Shown here one piece after another: positions 1 to 9,529 of a stretch of DNA of 64,000 nt (position 1 is its first letter; the number at the start of each line of letters is the position of its first letter). Source of the DNA: JACVRW01 sp963803085. Its GTDB lineage: Bacteria; Actinomycetota; Thermoleophilia; Solirubrobacterales; Thermoleophilaceae. The notes under the pieces are model-generated. The model ran no database searches. It was not told the DNA's origin and saw only the letters and a list, made by a program, of their open reading frames with translations. A program made the position numbers and the translations under genes. The DNA lies in the NCBI GenBank assembly GCA_963803085.1, contig CAWDLE010000002.1, positions 1 to 64,000 of the forward strand, in the 5' to 3' direction.

Positions 1-2
1 TG

Positions 3-92
3 GGGCGTGGGCCCGCCGAGGATCCCTGGTTCTTCGCCGCTGCTTTCGCCGCCGGACGGCTCGCGCGCGAACGGCTGGCCAACCCTTCTTAG
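3..92 (+). CDS. C-terminal end of an unidentified protein (partial)
   Basis: An open frame runs in from the left edge and stops at TAG 90-92, giving about 29 residues that end ARERLANPS. The stop overlaps the stop of the opposite-strand gene by two bases, a convergent arrangement that fits a real gene end. Too little is present to name a family. The call rests on reading frame and placement only. Confidence 0.35.
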   Translation, partial: GRGPAEDPWFFAAAFAAGRLARERLANPS

Positions 93-694
93 CGCGCCTG
101 GAAGGCGTCGAGCCCGACCGAGAGGGCGATCGCAAGGCGGCGGTCGAGTGCGCGCTCCGCGTCAGCGGAGAGGTCGAGGATGTACTTGTCCCGAACACCG
201 AGCACCCGCGTGAGCTCGCCGATCTCGCGCTCTCCTCGGAGAAAGGTGAAGTGATACGGGATTGGGACCATCTCGCCGTAGGGGATGAGATCCTTGATCC
301 GCCGGACGATCGCGATGTGGGCGCTTCGCTCTCGCGCCCAGGCGATCTCATCTTCCGACGCGTCGAGGATCGACCACGTCGAGCGGATCAACGACTGTTT
401 GAAGCGCTTCTCGAGGACGCCGATCCTCTCGCCCGTCGGGTGCGTCACGTCGTAGCGCCCTCCTAGCTCGACCACGCGCCGCGCCTTGAGGCGGAAGAGC
501 TCCTCCGACTCGGAGTCGTCCGCAAAGAAGCGCAGGTCCTCCTTCAGTGCCATGCGTCGCTGACGCGCGAACGCGACCACCTCGCCGGCGCTCTTGCCGT
601 CAGGTGCGAGCGTCGAGGCCGTGTAGAGGTTCACCATTGGCCGGATCAGCTGATCGATCAGGAACCGGTCGTGGTCGAAGCGTGAAGCGTGCAC
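89..694 (-). CDS. LURP-one-related / tubby-like beta-barrel protein
   Basis: A 201-residue protein from the GTG at 694; the open frame upstream is antisense to ald and was not used. The middle and end look like the LURP-one/scramblase-like fold: a GGRYDV-type strand, GERIGVLEK, then PYHFTFL, and an end reading LDRRLAIALSVGLDAFQ, a helix typical of the family's C-terminus. The fold is a membrane-tethered beta barrel of mostly unknown function; no enzymatic role can be read from it. It is divergent from ald with about 100 bp between starts, so the two may share a promoter region. Confidence 0.6.
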   Translation of the reverse strand: MHASRFDHDRFLIDQLIRPMVNLYTASTLAPDGKSAGEVVAFARQRRMALKEDLRFFADDSESEELFRLKARRVVELGGRYDVTHPTGERIGVLEKRFKQSLIRSTWSILDASEDEIAWARERSAHIAIVRRIKDLIPYGEMVPIPYHFTFLRGEREIGELTRVLGVRDKYILDLSADAERALDRRLAIALSVGLDAFQAR

Positions 695-794
695 GCGGGG
701 AGGGTAGCCGCATCGCATCCGCCCGAGCGTCGAGACGGAGCGGCCACCGTTGGCCCACATGGCCAGCGGCGAGCCGGGTATCGTTCGCGCGCCA

Positions 795-1917
795 ATGAGG
801 GTCGGCGTCTCGAAGGAGATCAAACCCGACGAGCATCGCGTCGCGCTCACGCCGGCGGGAGCTCGCGAGCTCGTACAGCGCGGCCACGAGGTGATCATCG
901 AGGCCGGCGCGGGCTTGGGGACTCCTTCCCAAATGCCGTCTACGAGGGTGTGGGAGCCCGCATGACCTCGGTCGACGAGGTCTGGGATTCCTCTGACATG
1001 GTCCTGAAGGTCAAGGAGCCGCTGCCCGAAGAGTACGGTCGGCTCCGCGAAGGCCTCGTGCTCTTCACCTACCTCCATCTGGCTGCCGACCGCCCGCTCA
1101 CGGAGGCTCTCGTCGAGAGCGGGGCAACGTGCATCGCCTACGAAACGGTCGAGACGCAGGACCGCCGCCTTCCGCTCCTGGCACCCATGAGCGAGGTCGC
1201 CGGCCGGCTCGCGACCCAGATGGGCTCCTGGGCACTCAGAAGGCGCAAGGAGGCCGCGGGATCTTGCTCGGGGGAGTGCCGGGCGTGCCGCCCGCGAAGG
1301 TGGTTGTCTTGGGGGGAGGCATCGTCGGGTACAACGCAGCGCTGATCGCAGTTGGCATGCAGGCGGACGTCTGGGTGCTCGACAAGTCCGTGGAGCGCAT
1401 GCGCGACCTCGAGATGATGCTCGACGGTCGCATCACGCTCGCGATGTCGAACCAGCTCCAGATCGACGAGGTCATCCTCGATGCCGACCTGGTCGTGGGT
1501 GCCGTCCTGATTCCGGGGGCGGTGGCTCCGAAGCTCATCTCGCGCCCGATGCTCGGGACGATGAAGCCGGGCGCGGTGCTCGTGGACGTGGCGATCGACC
1601 AGGGTGGATGCTTCGAGACCTCCCGTCCGACCACGCACTCGGACCCGAACTTCGAGGTGGACGGGATCGTCCACTACTGCGTCACGAACATGCCCGGCGC
1701 CGTGCCGGTCACCTCGACCAAGGCGCTGACGAACGTGACGCTTCCCTATGCCGAGGCGCTCGCCGACTACGGGGTGCGCGACGCGATCGCCCGAGATCCC
1801 GCGCTCGCACGCGGAGTGAACGTGTTGGACGGCAAGGTCACGTACGAGGCCGTCGCCGAGGCTCATGGCCTCGAGTACTCCCCGCTTTCCGAGCTCCTTC
1901 CGCTCGAGCCGGTCTAG
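795..1917 (+). CDS. ald: alanine dehydrogenase, interrupted by two frameshifts
   Basis: Reconstructed across three frames this is a full-length alanine dehydrogenase (about 373 residues; the family is about 370), which interconverts L-alanine and pyruvate plus ammonia with NAD. The N-terminus MRVGVSKEIKPDEHRVALTP is diagnostic. The Rossmann motif VVVLGGGIVGYNAA and the C-terminal run PGAVPVTSTKALTNVTLPY are also present. Frame changes fall near 920, beside a GGGG run, and near 1230. Because the rest of the protein is perfectly conserved, sequencing indels are more likely than pseudogenisation. The stop shares CTAG with the stop of the small convergent gene. Confidence 0.9.
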
Positions 1918-2053
1918 GAGGACTTGGGAAGCGCGGCGTCCTCGGACTTGCGTTCCGGGAAGAGCTTCACCGTCACCCACGTGACCGCCATCGCGAGCGC
2001 GATCACGACCACGACCCACACGAGATCCCGAGCATGCCAAGAACGATGTCCAT
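1914..2053 (-). CDS. small single-pass membrane protein, one frameshift
   Basis: From the ATG at 2053 the reading starts MDIVLGMLGIS. After one frame change near 2010 it continues with a hydrophobic segment (VWVVVVIALAMAVTWVTVKL) and a charged tail ending EDAALPKSS. The span is 140 bases, consistent with one missing or extra base in a protein of about 46 residues. It lies in the gap between ald and deoB on the opposite strand. The hydrophobic helix followed by a basic/acidic tail supports a membrane peptide. Function is unknown. Confidence 0.4.
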
Positions 2054-2072
2054 CCGGCTCTAGAATAGCCGC

Positions 2073-3235
2073 ATGCCGCGGGCGTGCGTGATCGTGCTCG
2101 ATGCGGTCGGCGCGGGAGCGCTGCCCGACGCCGGGGACTATGGGGACGAGGGCTCCGACACCCTCGGAAACGTCGCGCGCGCGGTGGGCGGGCTCGATCT
2201 CCCGAATCTCGAGGCGCTCGGGCTCGGGAACGTCGAGGAGCTCGAGGGCTGCCCGCCGCAGCCGGGGGCCCCGGCGGTCGCCGGCCGCCTCGTAGAGCGG
2301 TCGAAGGGCAAGGACACGACCACGGGCCACTGGGAGCTCATGGGAATCGTCACCCCGGTGGCGATGCCGACCTATCCGCACGGCTTTCCCTCGTCCATCT
2401 CGAAGAGTTCGCGCACCGTACGGGGCGGGGCGTCCTCGGGAACAAGCCTCTTCCGGTACCGAGATCATCCAGGAGCTCGGCGAGGAGCACCAGAAGACCG
2501 GCAAGTGGATCGTGTACACGTCGGCAGACTCGGTCTTCCAAATCGCGGCGCACGAGGAAACGATTCCGCTCGAGGAGCTGTACGAGGCCAGCGGGGTGGC
2601 CCGCGAGATCCTCACCGGCCCCCATGCGGTCGGGCGCGTGATCGCGCGTCCTTTCACCGGAGAGCCGGGGAACTACACTCGCACGCCGAATCGCCACGAC
2701 TGGTCGCTCAAGCCCAAGCAGCCGAACTACCTGACGCTGGCGCGAGACGCGGGTGCGACCGTGCACGGCGTCGGGAAGATCCACGACATCTTCGCGGGGG
2801 TCGACATCGACGAGTCGAACCCGACCAAGTCGAACGGCGAGGGGATCAAGGTCACGGAAGAGCTCCTCCGCGGCCTCGACGACGGAATCATCTTCACGAA
2901 CCTGGTGGAGACGGACATGCTCTGGGGGCACCGGAACGAGCCCGTCAACTTCCACCGCTGCCTGCAGGACTTCGACCGCCGCCTGGCAGATCTCCTCGAC
3001 GCGCTCCGTCCGGCGACCTCCTCGTGATCACCTCCGACCACGGGTGCGATCCACGACGCCCTCCACCGACCATTCCCGCGAGCATGCGATGCTCGTGGCC
3101 TATGTGGAAGGCAAGAACGCCGCGGGCCGGGTGCACAATGGCGAGTTCGCGGACGTGGGCGCTACCGTGAACGCGTGGCTCGGGGGCAAGGCTCCTCCGC
3201 GCGGCATACCGGGCGCCCCGATCGTCGAGCCGTGA
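2073..3235 (+). CDS. deoB: phosphopentomutase, interrupted by about four frameshifts
   Basis: Phosphopentomutase converts (deoxy)ribose 1-phosphate to the 5-phosphate in nucleoside salvage. Conserved blocks appear in order across frames. The metal site VIVLDAVGAGALPDA comes first, then DTTTGHWELMG with the catalytic Thr. WIVYTSADSVFQIAAHEE and FTNLVETDMLWGHRN follow, then VITSDHGCDP and the end HNGEFADVGATVNAWLGG. Frame changes lie near 2388, 2455, 3010 and 3050. Total reconstructed length, about 388 residues, is normal for the family. The next gene is pyrimidine nucleoside phosphorylase, its usual metabolic partner, 10 bp downstream. Confidence 0.9.
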
Positions 3236-3245
3236 ACCTTCCCTG

Positions 3246-4535
3246 ATGCGCGCGGCGGAGCTGATCGCGCGCAAGCGCGACGGTGAGGCGCTGGCGGCGG
3301 AGGACATCCGGGAGCTCGTCCTCGCCTACGTGCGGGACGAAGTCCCGACTACCAGATGTCCGCGTTCCTGATGACCGTGTTCTTCCGGGGACTGGACGAC
3401 GTCGAGACCCATGCTCTGACCGACGCGATGGTGGCGAGTGGGGAGACGATCGACCTCAGCTCGCTGGGTCGCCGCGTTGTCGACAAGCACTCGACCGGCG
3501 GGGTCGGGGACAAGGCCTCGATCGTGATCGGGCCGATCGTAGCCGCCTGCGGCGTCCCCTTCGCAAAGATGAGCGGCAGGGGCCTGGGGCACACGGGAGG
3601 GACACTCGACAAGCTCGAGTCGATTCCGGGTTTCGCGATCGAGCTCGACCAAGACGCGTTCCTCCAGCAGGTGCGGGAGATCGGGGTCGCGATCATCGGC
3701 CAGACAGCCGACCTCGTCCCTGCCGACAAGCGCCTCTACGCACTCCGCGACGTGACCGCGACCGTGGACTCGATCCCGCTGATCGCGTCCAGCATCATGT
3801 CGAAGAAGATCGCGGCCGGCGCCGACGCGATTGTCCTGGACGTGAAGGTTGGGGACGGGGCGTTCATGAAGAGCCTCGACCGTGCGCGCGAGCTCGCGCA
3901 GGCGATGATCCAGCTCGGCCGGCAGGCCGGGCGCGAGGTGGTCTGCGAGCTGACGGACATGGACCAGCCCCTCGGCCGGGCGGTCGGTAACTCTCTGGAG
4001 GTCCGCGAGGCCGTCGAGACGCTGCGCGGCGAGGGGCCGCCTGACCTGGCCGAGCTCACGCTCGGCGCCTGCGGCCACCTCTTGGCGCTTTCGGACCTCG
4101 GCGTCGGCGAGGAGGAGGGTCGCCGGCTGGCCGAGGAGGCGATCTCCTCCGGTGCCGCGCTCGAGCGCTACGGCACGTGATCCGCGCCCAGGGTGGCAAC
4201 CCGAGCGTCGAGGTCCTCCGGTCGCGCCGGTCGTCTGGCCCGTGCCCGCACCGGCCAGCGGCTACGTGGAGCGGATCGCGACGACGGCCGTCGGGGTTGC
4301 CGCTCTCCATCTCGGCGCGGGTCGCGCGGCGAAGGACGACGTCATCGATCATCGGGTGGGCGTCGTCTGCCGTGCGAAGCGCGGGGACAGAGTTGAAACG
4401 GGCGGCCCCGTCGCGGAGGTCCATGCCGCAGACGAGGCCGGCGCGGCCGCGGGGGTCAAGGAGGTGGCGGCCTGCTACCGGGTTGCGGACGAGGCGCCTC
4501 CGCTGGTGCCGATCGTCCTCGAGGTGCTGCGCTAG
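3246..4535 (+). CDS. pdp: pyrimidine-nucleoside/thymidine phosphorylase, frameshifted
   Basis: This enzyme phosphorolyses thymidine or uridine to base and (deoxy)ribose 1-phosphate, the substrate of the preceding deoB product. The start ATG 3246 gives MRAAELIARKRDGEALAAED, typical of the family. The phosphate-binding KHSTGGVGDKAS and the family signature SGRGLGHTGGTLDKLE are intact, as is the C-terminal alpha/beta domain SGYVERI...GVAALHLGAGR. Frame changes near 3346, 4165 and 4213 interrupt it; the total of about 429 residues is normal. deoA is an alternative name; the two subfamilies cannot be separated by eye here. Confidence 0.9.
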
Positions 4536-4564
4536 GGCCCCCTTCCAGGGCTAGGCTGCCACCC

Positions 4565-5383
4565 ATGCCTGAGCTTCCCGAAGTCGAGACGATCCGATCG
4601 CGGCTGGCGCCGGGCCTCGTCGGCCGCCGCTTCGAGTCGGTCTCCATCGACGACCCGCGGCTGACCCGGCCGAGGCTCCCGAGCTGGTCGCGTCGGCGCT
4701 CGAAGGGGAAGTCGTTCGGGATCTCCGCCGGCGCGGCAAGTACCTGATCTTCGAGTTCGAGAGCGGGCGCCACCTCGTCGTCCATCTCCGGATGACGGCG
4801 GCTTCCAGCACCCCGCGACGGCGAACGGGGAGCGGCACCGGCGGGCCTTGGTCACGCTGGACGACGGCTCCGGCGTCTCGTACCGCGACGTGCGCCGGTT
4901 CGGGACCGGCTCCTGCTCGAGCCGGGGGAGCTCGAGGAGTACCTCGATGCCAGGATCGGAGGCGAGCCGCTCGACCGAGCCTTCACCACGGCCGCTTTCG
5001 GGAAGGGGCTCGCCGGGCGTCGCGCCCCCATCAAGTCTGCGCTCCTCGACCAGCGGTCGGTGGCGGGGGTGGGGAACATCTATGCGGACGAAGCGCTCTG
5101 GTTCGCGCGCATCCATCCGCTTCGGCCGGCCGGCGAGCTGGCGCCCGAGGAGGTCTCTGAGTTGCGTGGGGCGGTCCTCAAGGCCCTTCGCCGCGGTATC
5201 GAGCGCCAGGGGGCGACGCTCTCCGACTACCGCGACTCACAGGGGCGCAAGGGCCGGATGCAGCACGCCTTCAAGGTCTACGGGCGCGTCGGAAAACCAT
5301 GCGACAGGTGCGGAGCGCCGATCGAGAAGATCCGTGTCGGCGGGCGCGGGACGTGGTTCTGCGGCAACTGCCAGGCGCTCTGA
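4565..5383 (+). CDS. mutM: formamidopyrimidine-DNA glycosylase, frameshifted
   Basis: Base-excision repair glycosylase/AP lyase that removes 8-oxoguanine. The N-terminal MPELPEVETIR carries the catalytic Pro-Glu. The H2TH region DQRSVAGVGNIYADEALW is intact, and the C-terminal zinc finger reads CDRCGAPIEK...TWFCGNCQ with all four cysteines. Frames change near 4665 and again several times up to 5060, but every segment aligns to one continuous protein of about 272 residues. These are interpreted as sequencing indels. It ends two bases before the stop of the convergent MFS gene. Confidence 0.9.
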
Positions 5384-5384
5384 A

Positions 5385-6677
5385 TCAACGCTCCGGCTCG
5401 CGCGAGTCGTAGCGAATGAGTTGGGGGATGGCCAGGCAGGCGACTGCGGTTCCGGCGATGCAGAGAATCCCGCCCAGACGATCGAAGTGCGGATGCTCGT
5501 GAGCGCCGCGACGACGCCCGCCTCGAGATTCCCGAGCGTCGGTGCGCCGGCCACTTGCACCAACTCGATGCCGAGGATCCGGCCTCGCATTCCCTCCGGA
5601 GTCCCCCGAAAACGATCGTGCTGCGGAAGATGGCGCTCACCGTGTCTGCGGCCCGGCGAGGGCCAGCATGAAGAGCGCCAGCCAGAGCGCAGATGCCAGG
5701 CCGAAGCCGATCAACGCCAGCCCCCAGCACGCCGCCGCGACCGCCACGGCAACACCCTGGCGGTGGATCTCACCCATCCAGCCCGACAACAGCGAGGCGA
5801 CCGAGCCCCACGTAGGGAGCCGCGTACAAGAAGCCGACCACCTCGGCGCCGGCGTCGAACTGGCGGTCGGCAACGGCGGGGAAGAGAGCGCTCGGCATCC
5901 CGAAGATCATGGCGTTCGTGTCGACGAGGAAGATCCCGAGCAGCACCTTGCGTCTCGCACAAGCGAAACCCTTCGAGCGTCGACCTGAGCCCGGGCCGGT
6001 CGGCGTCGGAACAGGCGGGAAGCTGGGAAGCGCCCAGACGGTCGCGAGCGAGGCGGCGAACGTCAGGAGTCGAGCCCGTAGGTGAGCGGAAGCCCAATCG
6101 TCGCGATCAAGATGCCGCCGATGGCCGGCCCCGCGACAGCGCCGAGGTTGCCGTAGATCCCCTCGAGCGCCATCGCCGCCGGAATCTGCTCCTCCGTGAC
6201 GATCAGTGGGGCCAGGGACCGCATCGCGGGAGCACCGAGACTCCAGCAGGCGACGCTCAGCGCCGCGAGGACGTAGAGGATCCAGACGCGCGGTTCGGGC
6301 AGGAGCGCGTTCACGACGAGCCCGCCCGTGACGGCCATGAAGCCGATCTCCGTTAGAAGAATGAGGCGGCGCCGGTCGGTGGCATCTGCGATCGCTCCTC
6401 CGACGAGTGCAAACGCGAGGAGAGGCACGAGCTCGAAGAGGCTGATCAGGCCTACGGCGAGGGTCGAGCCCGTGAGCTCGTAGACCTGGAACGGAATCGC
6501 GACCAGCGTGATCTCGCTGCCGACATAAGACACCGCCTGGCCCGTCCAGAGCAGGCGGAGGTTCCTGGACTCGCGCAGAGGGCGCGTATCGACCGCGAGG
6601 CGCGCGAACCGGCTCCGCAGACCGGGTCGGTCGACGCCAGGTGGCAACCCGTCTGGAGGAAGGTGGTGGTCCGCCAC
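5385..6677 (-). CDS. MFS transporter, frameshifted
   Basis: A major facilitator superfamily permease of about 430 residues read across several frames. The first half is intact from ATG 6677. It has a cytoplasmic leader, then RNLRLLWTGQAVSYVGSEIT, typical of the enterobactin-exporter-like (EntS/DUF894) group, and DATDRRRLILLTE as the loop 2-3 motif. Frame changes near 6065, 5870 and 5640 break the second half, which still encodes hydrophobic helices and ends IRYDSREPER. Substrate is unknown. The frameshifts match the local error pattern, but real inactivation cannot be excluded. Confidence 0.75.
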
Positions 6678-6717
6678 GGCGCGCGAGCCTACCGGCCGGC
6701 GTCGGCGGCAGTGGAGG

Positions 6718-7118
6718 CTAGGCGGCGAGGTCGTCGAGGGCGCCGGCGCGGTCGAGCTGCCAGAGCTCGGTGTAGCCGCCGATCGGACGGTCGTCGATCA
6801 GGATCTGGGGAACCGTCCAGCCGCCTGTGCGCTCCTGAAGGCGTGCCCGGAGTCCGGCATCGCGGAGTGCGGGCGCGCCCGGCCGTCCGCGATCAGCTCG
6901 TCGCGCAGCGACCGCGGCAGCGGGATGTCCGCGAACGCGCCGCGTTCGCCGGCGTCATGGAGGTGACCCAGCTGGCGGCGCCCGAGCTGGAACGCCGGAC
7001 CGCCGAAGCGGGGCTCCGGTGCGACCTCCACATCGGCCCAGTTGCCCACCTCACCCACCAGCGCGCCGACGGCCACGCTTCCGTTCAGTTCCATGTCCTC
7101 GAGTGCTTGAACGCTCAT
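6718..7118 (-). pseudogene. DUF5519-type protein joined out of frame to the end of a glutaredoxin
   Basis: From ATG 7118 the frame reads as a DUF5519 (luciferase-like) domain: RFGGPAFQLGRRQLGHLH, then LPRSLRDELIADGRARP and MPDSG. Around 6840-6860 homology jumps to another frame, which gives the second half of a glutaredoxin: RLQERTGGWTVPQILIDD, then RPIGGYTELWQLDR and the end at 6718. The glutaredoxin N-terminal half with its CPYC-type active site is absent. So two genes have been fused by a deletion, either in the genome or in the assembly. It is divergent from the SoxR-like gene and its start lies 16 bp from that gene's operator. Confidence 0.6.
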
Positions 7119-7133
7119 GGCGCCAATGATGCA

Positions 7134-7153
7134 ACTTCAAGCGCACTTGAAGT
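7134..7153. promoter_or_regulatory. SoxR/MerR-type operator
   Basis: A perfect inverted repeat, ACTTCAAG-CGCA-CTTGAAGT, sits between the divergent starts at 7118 and 7182. Spacing and half-site resemble the SoxR box core CTCAAG...CTTGAG. The adjacent gene encodes a SoxR-like MerR regulator, so it is the likely binder. Confidence 0.75.
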
Positions 7154-7181
7154 CAAGCCCGAAGTCTGCTTCCATCGAGGC

Positions 7182-7640
7182 ATGGCCGACCTGCTCACCA
7201 TCGGCGAGCTTTCCGCCCGCAGCGGCGTGGCGTCCTCCGCCCTCCGCTTCTACGAGGAGCGCGGGCTGATCAGCTCAGAGCGCGCGTCGTCGGGCCATCG
7301 GCGCTTCGCCCGACCCGTGATCAGGAGGGTCGCATTCATCGTGTTCGCGCAGCGCGTGGGGCTCAGCCTCGATGAGATCCGCGACGAGCTCGTGAAGCTG
7401 CCGGCCGACCGCGCGCCCAACCGCGGCGACTGGGCGAAGCTGTCCAGCTCCTGGAGCGGCCGGATCGATGCCCGCATCGCCGAGCTCGAGCGGCTGAAGG
7501 AGGGACTGACCGACTGCATCGGCTGCGGCTGCCTCTCCTTGGGACGCTGCCAGATGGCCAATCCGGGCGACCGCGCAGGCGCACGCGGCCCCGGGCCGCG
7601 CTACTGGATCGGTGACCCTCGCCCGCAGGCCGGCGACTAG
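7182..7640 (+). CDS. soxR: redox-sensitive MerR-family regulator, SoxR-like
   Basis: A 152-residue MerR protein. The N-terminal winged helix reads LLTIGELSARSGVASSALRF, followed by a dimerising helix. The tail contains CIGCGCLSLGRC, the Cys-x2-Cys-x-Cys-x5-Cys spacing that binds the 2Fe-2S cluster of SoxR. In known members the cluster senses redox-active compounds or nitric oxide. Start ATG 7182 precedes the HTH with normal family spacing; the longer open frame upstream overlaps the divergent gene. The operator at 7134-7153 implies control of itself and the divergent gene. The symbol reflects family, not proven function. Confidence 0.85.
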   Translation: MADLLTIGELSARSGVASSALRFYEERGLISSERASSGHRRFARPVIRRVAFIVFAQRVGLSLDEIRDELVKLPADRAPNRGDWAKLSSSWSGRIDARIAELERLKEGLTDCIGCGCLSLGRCQMANPGDRAGARGPGPRYWIGDPRPQAGD

Positions 7641-7768
7641 CCCGAGCGGAACCGCTGGTGACCGGCTACCGCGCGCGAAGCCCGCGGCACTGGAGTGTTC
7701 GGAGGGTGGGCCGCGACTCCTCTGTAACGCGATCTGGGCCGAGCGCCCGAATCGCGTAGCTTCAGTGC

Positions 7769-7849
7769 GTGGCGCGCGCACCCAGTGAGGAGCCGCAGGG
7801 CCTCGTGTACGAACCCGAGCTGCTCTCGGTCGACGAGGAGGCGCCGTGA
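7769..7849 (+). CDS. 26-residue ORF resembling the start of an AlkB-type dioxygenase
   Basis: From GTG 7769 the ORF reads VARAPSEEPQGLVYEPELLS and ends DEEAP. QGLVYEPELLS resembles the extreme N-terminus of AlkB-family 2-oxoglutarate dioxygenases, but the catalytic domain is absent. Its stop overlaps the GTG of the next gene by four bases, so it may act only as a translational coupling leader or be a truncation remnant. Low certainty. Confidence 0.3.
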   Translation: MARAPSEEPQGLVYEPELLSVDEEAP

Positions 7850-8313
7850 CCAGCTGCCCGAACTGCGACGCGCCCGCGCAGCCGGGTGCGCGCGTGTGTG
7901 CCACGTGCGGGTACCGGTTCCTCGAGGACCGGCGCCCCGGGCGCACGCTGCTCGCCGCCGCGGCCGTAGCGGCAGTGGTGGCTGCGGCCGTGATCGTTAT
8001 ACCGGGAGGAGACGACGGCCCGACAGCCGACGCCGAGAAGGGGCGCGCGCCGGACCGCCCGCGTGTGCTCACCGAGCTGCTCTCGGAGCACCCGCTCTCC
8101 GCGCGTGAGGCAGAGCGGCGCCTGGAGGTGCGGTGCACATCGCCAGGCGACGACGACAGCGCGGCCGTCCGCTGCGCCGTCCGCTGCGCCGTCCGCGAGC
8201 CGCGCCCCGCGCACGCGATCCGTCACTGCCTCGTCGGCTACCCGAACGGCACTCAGAGAAAGGTCGTGGTACTACTCGACGCGCGAGGCCGCGAGCTGCT
8301 GAGCGAGTTCTGA
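7846..8313 (+). CDS. zinc-ribbon membrane protein of unknown function
   Basis: A 155-residue protein from a GTG overlapping the preceding stop. The N-terminus is a zinc ribbon, CPNC-x10-CATCGYRF, followed by a single transmembrane helix at about residues 33-53 and a C-terminal domain of about 95 residues with several cysteines. A small internal repeat (AVRCAVRCAVR) lies near residue 107. The domain resembles DUF4333-like extracytoplasmic domains in its conserved cysteines and VVVLLDARG strand, but this is only a suggestion. It overlaps the next gene (TGATG), so the two are probably co-translated. Confidence 0.6.
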   Translation: MTSCPNCDAPAQPGARVCATCGYRFLEDRRPGRTLLAAAAVAAVVAAAVIVIPGGDDGPTADAEKGRAPDRPRVLTELLSEHPLSAREAERRLEVRCTSPGDDDSAAVRCAVRCAVREPRPAHAIRHCLVGYPNGTQRKVVVLLDARGRELLSEF

Positions 8314-8993
8314 TGACAACCGACACGCCCCGGATCCTGCTTTTCGACATCGATGGCACGCTCGTCGCGACAGGTGGTGCCGGCGCGGTGGCCTGGAAGC
8401 AGGCGTTCCAGGAGCTGCACGGCATCCCCGCCGACATCGGGAAGTTCACCGACGCCGGCATGACCGACCCCGACGTGGGCGCAAGGACCTTCGAGGCCGT
8501 GCTGCACCGCAAGCCCACGCCGCGCGAGCTTGCCCAGCTCGTCCAGCGCAGGCTCGAGCACCTGCCAGAGGCGGTGGCCCAGAGCGAGGGATATCGGGTG
8601 CTTCCCGGCGTGCCGGAGCGGCTCAAGCAGCTGAGCCACGACGGACACCTGCTCGGGATCATCACGGGCAACGGCGACGGGGCAGCGGCGATCAAGCTGG
8701 CGCGCGGGGATCTCAACCGCTGGTTCACGTTCGGGGCGTACGCGACCGCCGGGGTCGATCGACCGGGCATCGTGCGGCTTGCGGTCGAACGGGGCGAGGC
8801 GATGCTCGGCTCCGACGTTCCGAACAGCGACATCTACGTGGTGGGCGACACCCCGCTCGACATCGACGCCGCACATGCGGTGGGCTGCACGGCGGTGGGC
8901 GTGGCCACTGGCAAATACGACCGCGAAGCCCTGCGCGAAGCGGGCGCCGACCACGTGCTCGACACGCTTGAAGAGCAGCTTCCGCTCAGTTAG
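8313..8993 (+). CDS. HAD-superfamily phosphatase (phosphoglycolate phosphatase-like)
   Basis: A 226-residue haloacid dehalogenase-type hydrolase. Motif I is ILLFDIDGTLV with the nucleophile and acid/base aspartates. Motif II is IITGN, and motif IV is IYVVGDTPLDIDAA with the metal aspartates. The helical cap between motifs I and II is of the C1 type, as in Gph-like phosphatases. The substrate is probably a small phosphate ester but cannot be specified. ATG 8313 overlaps the upstream stop. A small hairpin follows the gene. Confidence 0.85.
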   Translation: MTTDTPRILLFDIDGTLVATGGAGAVAWKQAFQELHGIPADIGKFTDAGMTDPDVGARTFEAVLHRKPTPRELAQLVQRRLEHLPEAVAQSEGYRVLPGVPERLKQLSHDGHLLGIITGNGDGAAAIKLARGDLNRWFTFGAYATAGVDRPGIVRLAVERGEAMLGSDVPNSDIYVVGDTPLDIDAAHAVGCTAVGVATGKYDREALREAGADHVLDTLEEQLPLS

Positions 8994-9000
8994 CTGGGCG

Positions 9001-9026
9001 GATCCTTAGCCAAACGTCCAAGGATC
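9001..9026 (+). terminator. possible hairpin terminator
   Basis: GATCCTT (9001-9007) pairs with AAGGATC (9020-9026) across a 12-base loop, just after the HAD gene stop. There is no long T-run, so termination activity is uncertain. Confidence 0.35.
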
Positions 9027-9110
9027 TTGACGTGACCCGTTGAAGATCCTAGTGTCGCCATAGGGAGGTACATCCTCTCGACCCCCCCTCTCGGCCCGGT
9101 AGGAGCAACC

Positions 9111-9524
9111 ATGTCGCCGAACCGCCTCGTTGTGTTGATCACACCCCTCGCGGCGCCGCTGGCAGGTTGGATCGCCACCCAGGCGGCGACTGAACTACCC
9201 GGTCTCGAGCTACCGAAGTCCGCGCTCGAGGAGGTGTTCATCGCAGGCGCGGTCATCGCGCTTGCGCCCGCCGCCCAGTGGCTCCACGGCTGGCAGAAGT
9301 GGGAGCAGCAGCAGGCTCAAACGGAGCAGGCGGTACAGGTCGCGACCGTTGAGGCAGCCGCCCCTCCGCCGACCGTACAGGTGGACGTCCAAACCGACGA
9401 AGGCTTCGAGGACGACGGCCTCGACTCTTCCTTCGAGCTCGACGAATTCGACGAATTCGACGACTTCGACGATCTCGAAGACGAGCTGTTCGCCGACGAA
9501 GAGCCCGCGCCAGCCGGGGTCTGA
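9111..9524 (+). CDS. holin-like small membrane protein with acidic tail
   Basis: A 137-residue protein with two hydrophobic segments (about residues 5-27 and 40-60), a Gln/Glu-rich linker and a strikingly acidic C-terminus built from DEFDEFDDFDDLEDELF-type repeats. Size, two-helix layout and position six bases before a large peptidoglycan-hydrolase gene without signal peptide resemble phage holins or export holins. No holin family can be confirmed by eye. The acidic tail is unusual; phage holins usually end in basic residues. A good ribosome-binding site (GGAG) precedes ATG 9111. Confidence 0.5.
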   Translation: MSPNRLVVLITPLAAPLAGWIATQAATELPGLELPKSALEEVFIAGAVIALAPAAQWLHGWQKWEQQQAQTEQAVQVATVEAAAPPPTVQVDVQTDEGFEDDGLDSSFELDEFDEFDDFDDLEDELFADEEPAPAGV

Positions 9525-9529
9525 CGGTC

